Positions 21,553 to 29,730 are shown, counted from the stretch's first letter. The stretch is DNA of 32,200 nt from Oscillospiraceae bacterium (GCA_017440065.1 JAFSHY010000050.1:1-32200), one strand, 5' to 3'. Notes: generated from the letters alone by a model not told the origin. A program made the numbers and translations.

Positions 21553-22929
21553 ATGCAGCTCACCTTTGGAAATCTGCTCGGCGCGCTGGTCACGCTGGCG
21601 CTGGTCTTGATCGTCGGCATCCGTGCCGGCAAAAAAGTGAAAAATGCCGGTGATTTTACAAACGGCAGCGGCATGGGTGTTCCGATGATCGCGGGTTCTC
21701 TGGTGGGAACGCTGGTAGGCGGCGCCTCCACCATCGGCACCGCCCAGCTGGCCTTCCATTACGGCTTCTCCGCATGGTGGTTCACGCTGGGCGGCGGCAT
21801 CGGTCTTTTGGTGCTGGCGCTGGTATTCGTAAAGCCCATGGTGCGGGGCGGCTATCGCAGCCTCCCGCAGATTCTTTCCCATGTCTACGGCAAAAAAGCG
21901 GCGACCCTTTCTGCCCTGCTGATGTCGGCTGGCACGTTTATCAGCATCATTTCCCAGCTGCTCTCCGGTCAGGCGCTGATTCTTTCCGTGGCGCCTGTTG
22001 GCAAGGCAGCCGCCATGCTCATCGTGATCGCGCTGATGGCCGCCTATGTAGTCTTCGGCGGTGCGTGGGGCGCAGGCATGGTGGGTATTCTGAAAACCGT
22101 GCTGCTTTATGTGGCCACCGTGGTCTGCGGACTCTGCTCGCTGCGGCTGGCAGGCGGTCTTTCCGCTCTGCGGGAAGCCTTGCCCGCGGCGCAATTCTGG
22201 AATCTTTTTGCCCGCGGAATCTGGAAGGATGGCGGTGCGGGGGCTTCTCTGCTCTTCGGTGTGCTGACCACGCAGGCCTATCTGCTGCCCGTTCTCTCCG
22301 CGAAAAATGAGAAGATCTCCAAAGCAGGCGCCATGACAGGCGGTCTTCTGACCGTCATTGTGGGCATCGCGGGTATTTTTGTGGGCATGTATATGCAGCT
22401 GAGCGCCCCGGAGATCGATCCCGCCACAGCCATGCCCCTGTTTATCCTGCGCCATCTGCCCGGTTTTGTGGGCGGCATGGTGCTGGCCACGCTGCTGATC
22501 GCCATTGTGGGTACCGGCGCAGGTCTTGCCTTGGGGATTTCCTCCATGCTCTGCGGAGATCTCTACCGCTCCGTCCGCCCCAACGCAAAGGATCGGGAGC
22601 TTTTGCTGGTCTCCCGCGGGGTGATCACCGCCGTACTGCTGCTGGCCGCATGGTTCGGCTTCAGTGAGGCAGGCTCACTGATCCTCAGCTGGAGCTTCCT
22701 CTCCATGGGTCTGCGCGGTGCCGTGGCCTTCGCGCCCATGTGCTTCGCCCTGTTCGCGAAACGGACTGTCCCGCGTCCCTTTGCCGTCGCCGCCATGATC
22801 GCGGGGCCCGTGCTGGTGGCCGCCGGTTCGTATCTGCTTCCTGCCGAAATCGACCCCTTGTTCCTTGGTATGGCCGGTGCGCTGCTGATCTGTGCCGTCG
22901 GTTGGCTTGCCGGAAGACCGAAACAATAA
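21553..22929 (+). CDS. Sodium:solute symporter family transporter
   Basis: The 458-residue protein has about twelve to thirteen membrane helices of the SSF/LeuT-fold type. The opening GIRAGKKVKNAGDFTNGSG and SLVGTLVGGASTIGTAQLAFHYG correspond to the usual first-helix substrate/Na+ region, and GYRSLPQILSHVYGKKAA is the family's intracellular loop. It is clearly distinct from the PutP protein at 15033-16601. With AGGAGGAA before its ATG and 21 bases after the DUF4387 stop, it ends the operon and probably brings in the substrate of the AtuA/DUF4387 pair. No specific substrate can be read, though operon logic points to an organic acid or amino-acid-like compound. Confidence 0.9.
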   Translation: MQLTFGNLLGALVTLALVLIVGIRAGKKVKNAGDFTNGSGMGVPMIAGSLVGTLVGGASTIGTAQLAFHYGFSAWWFTLGGGIGLLVLALVFVKPMVRGGYRSLPQILSHVYGKKAATLSALLMSAGTFISIISQLLSGQALILSVAPVGKAAAMLIVIALMAAYVVFGGAWGAGMVGILKTVLLYVATVVCGLCSLRLAGGLSALREALPAAQFWNLFARGIWKDGGAGASLLFGVLTTQAYLLPVLSAKNEKISKAGAMTGGLLTVIVGIAGIFVGMYMQLSAPEIDPATAMPLFILRHLPGFVGGMVLATLLIAIVGTGAGLALGISSMLCGDLYRSVRPNAKDRELLLVSRGVITAVLLLAAWFGFSEAGSLILSWSFLSMGLRGAVAFAPMCFALFAKRTVPRPFAVAAMIAGPVLVAAGSYLLPAEIDPLFLGMAGALLICAVGWLAGRPKQ

Positions 22930-22945
22930 AGACCGTTCGTGTATG

Positions 22946-22982
22946 AAACCCCCGTCTGTGTCACAAAAACAGACGGGGGTTT
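22946..22982. terminator. Bidirectional terminator between the symporter and YfcC-type genes
   Basis: A 14-bp perfect stem, AAACCCCCGTCTGT paired with ACAGACGGGGGTTT, with a 9-base loop. It serves both converging genes; the minus-strand stop codon is at 22985. Confidence 0.93.
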
Positions 22983-22984
22983 TC

Positions 22985-24370
22985 TCAGATCAGCAGACCG
23001 CCCAGCAGGAGAAGGCTTGTCAGCAGCAGATTGAGCAGCTGGAACGGAAGGCTCCATTTGACCCATTTGCCATAACTGACGTCCGCAAGACCGAGGCTGA
23101 TGAGCAGCACGGGATTCGTGGGATAAAATACATTGGAGAAGCCGTCGCCAAAGGCAAAGGCAGAAACGCAAAGCTGCGCGGAGATCCCGAAGATTTCCGC
23201 CATGGGCAGGATCAGCGGCATCATGAGGAACACTTTGGCAGAACCGGAGCTGATGAAGAAATTCATCGCCAGCACCAAAAAATAGAGAAAGAGGATCACG
23301 ACCCATTTGGGCAGCACGGAAGCCGTCTGCACGGCGGCATGGAGCAGCGTATCCAGAATCCCCGCTTCCTCCATGGTGAATTTGATGGAGCTGGCCATCA
23401 GGATCATCAGCACCGCGGGAAGAATGCTCAGCAGGCCCGCAAGGAAATGCCCGCCCAGTTCCTTCACCGTCATGCCCGAAAGCAGCACCGCTGCCACACC
23501 CGCCGCAAGGAACATGACTGCCACGATGATCATCGTGAGATCCTGCAGGGCAGGCACCACCGCGCTGCAAAGCACCAACGCGATCCCCGCGCCAAGGATA
23601 CCCGCAAATGCCCAAAGGCCGCGGTTCTTTTCGGGCGAGAAGGCATCGTCCTCTTTCTGCAGCTGTTCCGCAGGCCGCTCGATCCTTTTGGCATAGCGGC
23701 GCAGGAAAGCCAGCAGCAGCAGATAGATCAGCACGAAGCACAGCAGGCGGTTGCCGATGCCGGAGAACATGGGAAGCCCCGCCACCTGCTGGGCAAGTCC
23801 CACCGTAAAGGGATTGCAGACACCGGAGGCAAAGCCGCAGCCCGCCGCCAGCAGGCTCATGCCGAGACCCGTCAGCGCGTCCCAGCCGAGGCGGACGGAT
23901 AGCCCCACCACCAGCGGAACCAGCGGAACGCACTCCTCAAAGGAACCGATAAACGCGCCCATCGACATAAAGAACAAAACGATAACGGCCTGCAGCCGAT
24001 ACTTGGCATGGCCAAAGCGGGAAGAAAGCCGCCCCAGCATATAGCGCATGAGGCCGCCCTTCTCCAGCGCGTTGAAAATGCCGCCCACCACCAGCAGAAA
24101 CGCGATGACCGCGATCAGCGTTCCGCTGCCGGAAGCGCCCAGCACCAGCACGGGAGAGAGCAGCCAGCGTCCAAGCGAGATGCCGCCTTCCACATAACGG
24201 AATTCGCCGCTTGTATCGATGATCGTATCTCCGCCGTCCGTCACGGTTCGGGGATAGGCGCCTGCAGGGATCAGAAAGGTCAGCCCGTAGGTCAGCGTCA
24301 TCAGCACCAGCAGCACAAGGATGGCGCCGAGAAAAGATTTCGCGCTGATATCGAGTCCTTTTTTCTTCAT
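22985..24370 (-). CDS. YfcC family carrier (DcuC/AbgT-related)
   Basis: The 461-residue protein has about twelve membrane helices. It starts with a basic tail and a long first helix ending in LTFLIPAGAYPR, then a short outside loop with GEFRYVEGG. FASGVCNPFTVGLAQQVAGLPMFSG is the strongest family mark; a second re-entrant copy-like region is FISSGSAKVFLMMPL followed by FGDGFSNVFYPTNPVLL. Family members are thought to carry dicarboxylates, amino acids or peptides; substrate is not proven. The ribosome-binding site is weak (GGTGA), and the gene has an extended -10 promoter. It is a single-gene unit converging on the AtuA operon. Confidence 0.87.
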   Translation of the reverse strand: MKKKGLDISAKSFLGAILVLLVLMTLTYGLTFLIPAGAYPRTVTDGGDTIIDTSGEFRYVEGGISLGRWLLSPVLVLGASGSGTLIAVIAFLLVVGGIFNALEKGGLMRYMLGRLSSRFGHAKYRLQAVIVLFFMSMGAFIGSFEECVPLVPLVVGLSVRLGWDALTGLGMSLLAAGCGFASGVCNPFTVGLAQQVAGLPMFSGIGNRLLCFVLIYLLLLAFLRRYAKRIERPAEQLQKEDDAFSPEKNRGLWAFAGILGAGIALVLCSAVVPALQDLTMIIVAVMFLAAGVAAVLLSGMTVKELGGHFLAGLLSILPAVLMILMASSIKFTMEEAGILDTLLHAAVQTASVLPKWVVILFLYFLVLAMNFFISSGSAKVFLMMPLILPMAEIFGISAQLCVSAFAFGDGFSNVFYPTNPVLLISLGLADVSYGKWVKWSLPFQLLNLLLTSLLLLGGLLI

Positions 24371-24400
24371 AATTATTCACCGATTTTCTTTTTTTCGCCA

Positions 24401-24429
24401 ATTATACCATGTAAACCCTGTTTTGTATA
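24401..24429 (-). promoter_or_regulatory. Extended -10 promoter of the YfcC-type gene
   Basis: On the minus strand: TATACA (24429-24424), 17 bases, TGG then perfect TATAAT (24406-24401). Confidence 0.65.
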
Positions 24430-24468
24430 CAGGCAATCCGAAAATCTATTCATCCCTCTGCCCGTTCC

Positions 24469-24498
24469 TTGACTTTCTGTCAGAACATCCTCTATAAT
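24469..24498 (+). promoter_or_regulatory. galE: Promoter of galE
   Basis: TTGACT (24469-24474), 18 bases, perfect TATAAT (24493-24498). Its position excludes a longer frame beginning at 24469. Confidence 0.75.
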
Positions 24499-24531
24499 AA
24501 CAGCATAAACATTGCAAAAGGAGACCCTGTC

Positions 24532-25533
24532 ATGACCATTCTTGTTACAGGCGGTGCCGGCTATATCGGCAGTCATACCGTTGTGGAGCTGCTGCAGGCA
24601 GGTCACACCCCCATCATTGCCGATGACCTCTCCAATGCCCGCGCGGATGTCATCGACCGTATCGAAACCATTACGGGTCAGCGCCCTGTTTTTTATCAGA
24701 CGGACTGTAAGGATGCCGCCGCGCTGCGCCGAATTTTTTCTTCCCATCCCATTGATGCCGTCATCCACTTTGCCGCCTTCAAAGCTGTGGGCGAGAGTGT
24801 CAAGCTGCCGCTCAAGTATTACAGGAACAATCTGGATACCGCCCTGACGCTGCTGGAGGTGATGGAGGAATTCGGCTGCAAAAACTTCGTATTCTCCTCC
24901 TCCGCCACGGTCTACGGGCCCAACAACCCCTACCCCTACCGCGAAGAGATGAAGGCCATCGAGTCCTCCAGCCCCTACGGTTGGACGAAGGTCATGATCG
25001 AGCGGATCCTGACCGACTACTGCACCGCGAAGCCCGATTTCAGCGCCGTTCTGCTGCGTTACTTTAATCCCATCGGCGCCCACGAAAGCGGCCTTCTCGG
25101 CGATGAGCCCAACGGCATCCCCAACAATCTGATGCCCTATATCGGCCGCGTCGCTGCGGGACAGCTGGAAAAACTGACGGTCTTCGGCGGTGATTACGAT
25201 ACGCCAGACGGCACCTGTCAGCGGGATTATCTCCATGTGGTCGACCTCGCCGTCGGTCATCTGAAAGCGCTTCAATACTGCGCAGCCCACAAGGGCGCGG
25301 AAGCCTTCAACCTCGGCACCGGCAGCGGTGTTTCCGTCCTGGAACTGGTAAATGCCTTCCAAAGCGCCAACGGCATTGACCTCCCCTACACCGTCGGCCC
25401 GCGCAGAGAAGGCGACCTGCCTGCCTTCTGGGCGGATGCCTCCAAGGCCAAGACTCTGCTGGGTTGGGAAGCCGTCCACACGGTGGAGGATATGTGCCGC
25501 AGCAGCTGGAATTTTGCGAAAAATGCCCGCTGA
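24532..25533 (+). CDS. galE: UDP-glucose 4-epimerase
   Basis: The 333-residue extended short-chain dehydrogenase interconverts UDP-glucose and UDP-galactose with bound NAD+. The dinucleotide motif is GGAGYIGSH (7-15). The catalytic Ser124 (SSSATVYG), Tyr149 and Lys153 (YGWTK) sit at the same numbers as in the E. coli enzyme. FNPIGAHESGLLGDEPNGIPNN is the substrate loop, and TPDGTCQRDYLHVVD is typical of true GalE. ATG at 24532 has AAAAGGAG upstream. There are no other Leloir-pathway genes nearby, so it may serve cell-surface polysaccharide synthesis as well as galactose use. Single-gene unit with its own promoter and terminator. Confidence 0.95.
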   Translation: MTILVTGGAGYIGSHTVVELLQAGHTPIIADDLSNARADVIDRIETITGQRPVFYQTDCKDAAALRRIFSSHPIDAVIHFAAFKAVGESVKLPLKYYRNNLDTALTLLEVMEEFGCKNFVFSSSATVYGPNNPYPYREEMKAIESSSPYGWTKVMIERILTDYCTAKPDFSAVLLRYFNPIGAHESGLLGDEPNGIPNNLMPYIGRVAAGQLEKLTVFGGDYDTPDGTCQRDYLHVVDLAVGHLKALQYCAAHKGAEAFNLGTGSGVSVLELVNAFQSANGIDLPYTVGPRREGDLPAFWADASKAKTLLGWEAVHTVEDMCRSSWNFAKNAR

Positions 25534-25550
25534 TCGATACCATATAAATG

Positions 25551-25580
25551 ACCGCAGCACCATACTGATGGTGCTGCGGT
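25551..25580. terminator. Terminator between galE and the oxidoreductase gene
   Basis: A 13-bp perfect stem, ACCGCAGCACCAT paired with ATGGTGCTGCGGT around ACTG, followed by TTCCTATTTC on the plus strand. Confidence 0.88.
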
Positions 25581-25617
25581 TTCCTATTTCTCAAAGCGGA
25601 ATTCGGCTTACTAATGC

Positions 25618-26589
25618 TTACCGCTCCTGCGGGAAGACCACGCCCCATTGGCGGCGCAGTTCATCCATGATGCGAAGCACGAAGATGCTCTCCTCCAGCG
25701 GCATGGACTCGCTTTCCGTTTTTCCTTCGCGGATGCAGCGCACCGCCTCGCGGAATTCATATTCATAGCCGCTGATCTGCTGCGGCACCTCATGGCGCTC
25801 CAGCAGCTGATCCTGCGTATCGTAGACTTCGATCCGCTGCGGATTATTGATATTGCTGACGACGATATAGCCCTTTTCGCCATGGAGGATGCCCTGACGG
25901 TCGGAGCGGCAATAGGTGCTGTGGTTCAGTACCGCCATGCGTCCGTCCTTCCAGAACAGGCTGATGGACTCCATGCCGTCTACACCCGTGGGCATCAGCT
26001 GCACCGAGGATTCGATCCGATCCAGTTCGTTGCCGAAGGCCATCAGGGCAAAGTTGAGGCCGTAAACACCCAGATCCAACAGCGCACCGCCTGCCAGCGC
26101 AGGATCCTTGATGCGGGGCTTGAAGGCATTATAGTAGCTGAGATTGGCAGTGAGGTTGGTGATCTTGCCCACGATGCCGCTATCGATCACATCCAGCAGC
26201 ATTTGCCGCGACGGCATATAGCGCGTCCAGATGGCTTCCGCCGCATAAACACCCTTTTCCCGGGAAATCGCGCGGATCTCTTCCGCCAGCTTCGCATTGA
26301 TGCAGAAGGACTTTTCGCAGATCACGGCCTTGCCGTGTTCCATAGCCAGCCGCATATGGTCATAGTGGAAGACATGGGGTGTGGCCACATAGACCAGCTC
26401 CACTTCCGGATCGCTGACCAGCTCCTCATAGCTGCCGAAGGCCTTTTGGAAACCATGCTCCGCGGCAAAGGCCTGTGCCTTTTGCAGAGAACGGGCAGCC
26501 ACCGCATAGCACTGCACTTCCTCCATCGCGGAAAGCGTCCGCGATACGACGCCCGCGATATTACCTGCGCCCAAAACACCGATCTTCAT
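25618..26589 (-). CDS. Gfo/Idh/MocA family NAD(P)-dependent oxidoreductase
   Basis: The 323-residue protein has an N-terminal Rossmann fold (about 1-120) with VLGAGNIAG and VYVATPHVFHYDH. EKSF follows, where most relatives have EKP with the catalytic lysine. The C-terminal alpha/beta domain carries AGGALLDLGVYGLNFA. Such enzymes oxidise or reduce sugars, inositols and their derivatives; trans-1,2-dihydrobenzene-1,2-diol dehydrogenase-like members look most similar in the EK-F and GGALLDLGVY region. No sugar transporter adjoins. Its ATG overlaps the stop of the CLC gene (ATGA) with only a weak GGTGA upstream, so its translation likely depends on that gene, an unusual pairing. Confidence 0.92.
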   Translation of the reverse strand: MKIGVLGAGNIAGVVSRTLSAMEEVQCYAVAARSLQKAQAFAAEHGFQKAFGSYEELVSDPEVELVYVATPHVFHYDHMRLAMEHGKAVICEKSFCINAKLAEEIRAISREKGVYAAEAIWTRYMPSRQMLLDVIDSGIVGKITNLTANLSYYNAFKPRIKDPALAGGALLDLGVYGLNFALMAFGNELDRIESSVQLMPTGVDGMESISLFWKDGRMAVLNHSTYCRSDRQGILHGEKGYIVVSNINNPQRIEVYDTQDQLLERHEVPQQISGYEYEFREAVRCIREGKTESESMPLEESIFVLRIMDELRRQWGVVFPQER

Positions 26590-27917
26590 TCTGGTTCACC
26601 GTTCCTTTCCAAATCGTCCGCTTCCTGATCCCGACGGCTCCAGCCCGTCTTGGAATACAGGATTTTCTGTTTATGATAGAGGCTGTGATAGCCGGAGAGC
26701 AGGTAGCTCACCGCCGCAGCCGTGAGATAATACGGCATTCCCGCAAAGCCGAACAGTTCAAAAGCAATGAGCAGCGCCGTGATGGGACAGTTGGTCACGC
26801 TGCAGAACAGCCCCGTCATACCGCAGGCCGCCGCCAGCGGCACAGGCAGCCCCAGCACAGGCGCCAGCACGCAGCCCAGCGCCGCGCCGATGGTAAAGGA
26901 AGGCACGATTTCCCCGCCCTTGAAGCCCGCGCCCAGTGTCAGCGCCGTAAAGAGCATTTTGAGCAGGAAGGACAGACTGTCCGCTTCGCCCTCATGGAAA
27001 ATACGCTCGATGATGCCCATTCCCGAACCGAGATACTGCTTCATTCCCGGCAGGAAGGAAAGCCCCATGACCAGCAAGCCGCCCACCGCAATGCGCAGGT
27101 ACGGATTGCGGAGATGTTTTTCATACAGATGCTCCGCCTTGTGAAGGATCAGGCAGAAGAGGATGCCCGCCGCAGCCACCGCCGCGGAAAGCCCCACCAC
27201 CTGCAGGAAGGAAAGCGGAGAAAGGGAGCCCAAGTCCGCCACGGGGAATATTTCGGGAGGAACCTTCAGAAGCCCCGCCATCATATGCGCCGTCAGCGAT
27301 GCCGTCACGCAGGGCACCAGCGCAGCATAGTGCATGGCACCCACAGCCACCACTTCCAGCGAAAAAACCGCAGCCGCCAGGGGCGTTCCGAACATGGCGG
27401 AAAAGCCCGCGCTCATACCGCACATGACGATGATGCGGCGATCGAACGGCTTCAGCCGCAGGAGACTGCCCAGCTTTTTCGCGATGCTTCCGCCCAGCTG
27501 CAGCGCCGCGCCTTCCCGACCGGCAGAGCCGCCAAACAGCTGCGTGATCACCGTGGAAAGAAAGATCAGCGGCGCCATTTTAAAGGAGATCTCCGAAGAA
27601 CTCTGAATGGACGCCAGCACCGTATTGGTGCCGCGGTCATCGTGATTCTTCGTCACGCGGTAGAGAAATACGATCAGAAGGCCGCCCAGCGGCAGCCCCA
27701 GCACCAGCAGCGGCCATGCAGCCCGCAACTGGTTGACATAAATTAATACATGCGCGAATCCCGATGCTGCCGCACCCACGATCACGCCCACCAACCCTGC
27801 GATCAGCAGCCATTTGAGCAGCACAGGCAGCGAGCGGACATAGTCCCCTCCGTGCCGCACCGCAGCCTCACGGGCATGGCGCAGCAACTGCCCGCCGTCC
27901 TTCCGGTTCTTTCCCAT
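26586..27917 (-). CDS. CLC family anion channel/antiporter, possibly fluoride-type
   Basis: The 443-residue membrane protein has the CLC fold of about 16-18 helices. GGSAGREGAALQLGG (about 129-143) holds the gating glutamate Glu135. Chloride-type CLCs usually have GREGP here; the non-proline form, the absence of a GSGIP motif in the first selectivity loop, and FTALTLGAGFKGGEIVPSF (about 323-341) are closer to the CLC-F fluoride/proton antiporter subgroup as I recall it. Fluoride removal is therefore a reasonable guess, but chloride transport is not excluded. Start is ATG at 27917 with AGGGGAGAGAG upstream. No fluoride riboswitch was recognised in the leader. The gene is first in an operon with the oxidoreductase. 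Confidence 0.88.
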   Translation of the reverse strand: MGKNRKDGGQLLRHAREAAVRHGGDYVRSLPVLLKWLLIAGLVGVIVGAAASGFAHVLIYVNQLRAAWPLLVLGLPLGGLLIVFLYRVTKNHDDRGTNTVLASIQSSSEISFKMAPLIFLSTVITQLFGGSAGREGAALQLGGSIAKKLGSLLRLKPFDRRIIVMCGMSAGFSAMFGTPLAAAVFSLEVVAVGAMHYAALVPCVTASLTAHMMAGLLKVPPEIFPVADLGSLSPLSFLQVVGLSAAVAAAGILFCLILHKAEHLYEKHLRNPYLRIAVGGLLVMGLSFLPGMKQYLGSGMGIIERIFHEGEADSLSFLLKMLFTALTLGAGFKGGEIVPSFTIGAALGCVLAPVLGLPVPLAAACGMTGLFCSVTNCPITALLIAFELFGFAGMPYYLTAAAVSYLLSGYHSLYHKQKILYSKTGWSRRDQEADDLERNGEPE

Positions 27918-27951
27918 CCGATTCTCTCTCCCCTTTTCTCATCTATTCTTC

Positions 27952-27980
27952 AGTATAAATCACTTTGCTTCAAAAGTAAA
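27952..27980 (-). promoter_or_regulatory. Promoter of the CLC/oxidoreductase operon
   Basis: On the minus strand: TTTACT (27980-27975), 17 bases, TATACT (27957-27952). Confidence 0.6.
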
Positions 27981-28001
27981 CATCGCGGATCATCGGCAGT
28001 A

Positions 28002-28036
28002 AAAAACCGCGCCTTTCGGTCAAAGGCGCGGTTTTT
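28002..28036 (-). terminator. Terminator of the acidic membrane-anchored protein gene
   Basis: A 15-bp stem, AAAAACCGCGCCTTT paired with AAAGGCGCGGTTTTT around a 5-base loop, with a T run on either strand. It lies 7 bases from the stop at 28044. Confidence 0.92.
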
Positions 28037-28043
28037 GAGCTGC

Positions 28044-28868
28044 TTAACGGTAGAGATTGAGGTCACCGGATGCCACGATTTCGGGCAGGGAAACGCCGCT
28101 GTAGACGCCGCCGAACAGCCACTTGACCTCCACGGGCACCGTGGCGCTGGCGCCGTCGGAGATGGTGATGTTATAGGTTTTGTTCGCCACGTGGTTCGTC
28201 ACAAGGCTGGAGGATTCAAAGCTCAGCTCCGGCATGCTCAGAGCGGTCGGTGTGCCATAGGCAGAGACGATGAGCGCCCCGGGAGAAGCGCCGGAATAGA
28301 GCGTATAGGATTCCACATAGACATCCAGCGTCAGTTCGGCAGAGGTGCTGCTGGTGGTAGTGCAGCTCCAGTAGACCACCAGATTCACATTCACGCCCGT
28401 GGAGGAGCGGAAGCTGCCGGAGCCGATCGTCCGCGGCACAAACTGAGGCACCGCAGGCTGAGAAGGCACAGGGTCGGGCTTCTTTTCCGGCTGCTGGGTC
28501 TGGGTCTGCTGCTGGGTCTGCTGCTGCGGTTCGGGCTGAGGCTGCGGGATACTGATCTGCGGGGTATAGAGGGTGCCGGTCTGCTTGCCGTCCTCGGTGG
28601 TGTTTTCGTCCTTTTCGGAGGGCAGCGTGGGCAGCTTGATCTCGTCCTCGTCCTCATCCCCGTCCTGCGTTTCGTCCGCGTCGGCATCCTCAGTAGGATC
28701 CTTCTGCGGCTTTCTGTCATCCTCCTGCCATGCCAGCGTACCCTTGTCCTCATTGTCCAGGGCAGGCCCTTTATCGGAAGGAGCATCCGCCAGAAGGATC
28801 ACCAGAAGAAGGATCACGACCACAAACAGAACCACAAAGGTTGCTGCCGTAGAGGTTCCGTGTTTCAT
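28044..28868 (-). CDS. Membrane-anchored protein with acidic and Pro/Gln-rich linkers, function unknown
   Basis: The 274-residue protein has one N-terminal membrane helix (about 8-27) with no lipobox cysteine. A strongly acidic stretch (about 39-92, many Asp and Glu) follows, then a Pro/Gln/Thr-rich linker (about 103-145) and a C-terminal globular domain (about 147-274). That domain is rich in beta-prone Ser, Thr and Val and begins GSGSFRSSTGVNVNLVVYW. The layout is that of an extracellular domain held off the membrane by an extended, disordered stalk. I do not recognise the domain. ATG at 28868 is chosen because AAAGGAAG lies upstream; an in-frame start at 28922 would overlap the promoter. 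It is a single gene with no informative neighbours. Confidence 0.82.
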   Translation of the reverse strand: MKHGTSTAATFVVLFVVVILLLVILLADAPSDKGPALDNEDKGTLAWQEDDRKPQKDPTEDADADETQDGDEDEDEIKLPTLPSEKDENTTEDGKQTGTLYTPQISIPQPQPEPQQQTQQQTQTQQPEKKPDPVPSQPAVPQFVPRTIGSGSFRSSTGVNVNLVVYWSCTTTSSTSAELTLDVYVESYTLYSGASPGALIVSAYGTPTALSMPELSFESSSLVTNHVANKTYNITISDGASATVPVEVKWLFGGVYSGVSLPEIVASGDLNLYR

Positions 28869-28910
28869 AAAACCGCTTCCTTTCCGTTCAGATTCAGAAT
28901 ACTTTTTTTC

Positions 28911-28922
28911 AGTATAGCACAA
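28911..28922 (-). promoter_or_regulatory. Extended -10 promoter of the acidic membrane protein gene
   Basis: On the minus strand: TGC followed by TATACT (28916-28911). No good -35 box, which extended -10 promoters can lack. Confidence 0.5.
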
Positions 28923-28978
28923 AATGTTCCGCTGCGGAATCCCCTTTTTCGGAACTTATCTCTGTTTCTGATCTTCCC

Positions 28979-29003
28979 GCAAAATTTTTTCAAAAAAATT
29001 TGC
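28979..29003. repeat. AT-rich near-palindrome upstream of a membrane protein gene
   Basis: GCAAAATTTTTT (28979-28990), C, AAAAAAATTTGC (28992-29003), inverted arms with one mismatch. It lies about 70 bases before the ATG at 29073, where no clear promoter was found, and may be an operator or an UP-like A/T tract element. Confidence 0.5.
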
Positions 29004-29072
29004 AGAATTTAAAACCGAACGGGATCTTCGATCGTCAAGAAGACAGAAACAATAAAAAAGGAGATTTCACTT

Positions 29073-29729
29073 ATGGAAAACTTACTCACCGCTCTTCAGA
29101 ATGCAGACCGCGTCTGCAGAAACGCCAATGTTCACTATGAAGCCGCTGCCCGCATCGAGCAGGAAGCGGAAGCCCTGCAGGCCGCCGCGAAGAAGACCAA
29201 GATCAAATGGATCCTGATCGGCATCGGCATCTGGTACCTCATGAACATAGTCGGCACGATCTTTATGCGGATCCCCTACATCGGTGCGGTGCTGGTGGTG
29301 CTCTGTTCGCTGGCAGGTATGGCAGGCGGTATCTATATTGGCATGAACGGCCTTCGCAGAGCCAAAGCAGAACAGAACGCAAAGCTGACCAAGCTCCGCG
29401 GCAGCGCACAGGCCGAACGGGACAAGGCACAGGCGATCTGTGACGCGGGTTGGCGCGAGCTGGCCATCCTGCCCGAGGACTACCGCTATCCGCTGGCCTC
29501 GACCTATCTGGTTCGCGCTGTTGCCGCCGGCAGAGCGACGACCCTCGCCGAAGCGCTGGACCGCTTTGACGCGCAGCTGCACCGCTGGAAGATCGAGCAT
29601 GCCAACGATCAGATCGTTTCCCAGCAGCAGGCGCAGTCCAAATACCTCAAAAGCATCGATAAGACCTCCAAGGTCAATGCCGCTGCCAACGTAGCCAACG
29701 CGGTATTCAACATCGCCTCCAAATTCTGA
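29073..29729 (+). CDS. Two-helix membrane protein flanked by coiled coils, function unknown
   Basis: The 218-residue protein has an N-terminal helical, coiled-coil-prone part (about 1-42), two membrane helices (about 45-64 and 69-91) joined by a short RIPYIG turn, then a second coiled-coil-prone stretch (about 95-125). A conserved-looking motif follows, LPEDYRYPLASTYLVRAVAAGRATTLAEALDRFD, split by a turn. Both ends should face the same side, probably the cytoplasm. This motif is reminiscent of uncharacterised Firmicute proteins with an 'LP..YR.P.A' block; I do not know a function. AAAGGAG precedes the ATG. A perfect terminator follows directly. Confidence 0.85.
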   Translation: MENLLTALQNADRVCRNANVHYEAAARIEQEAEALQAAAKKTKIKWILIGIGIWYLMNIVGTIFMRIPYIGAVLVVLCSLAGMAGGIYIGMNGLRRAKAEQNAKLTKLRGSAQAERDKAQAICDAGWRELAILPEDYRYPLASTYLVRAVAAGRATTLAEALDRFDAQLHRWKIEHANDQIVSQQQAQSKYLKSIDKTSKVNAAANVANAVFNIASKF

Positions 29730-29730
29730 T

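Noticed and set aside
19786-22455. 889-codon minus-strand frame opposite the AtuA operon
   Set aside because: It crosses three well-supported genes and their spacers, has odd composition and no recognisable domain.
15033-22929. Prophage, genomic island or defence system
   Set aside because: No integrase, phage structural gene, restriction, toxin-antitoxin or CRISPR features were seen. The genes are metabolic with host-like composition.
27918-28001. Fluoride riboswitch before the CLC gene
   Set aside because: I looked for the conserved GGxGAUGG and CCGAUGAAGCC-like parts on the minus strand and did not see them.
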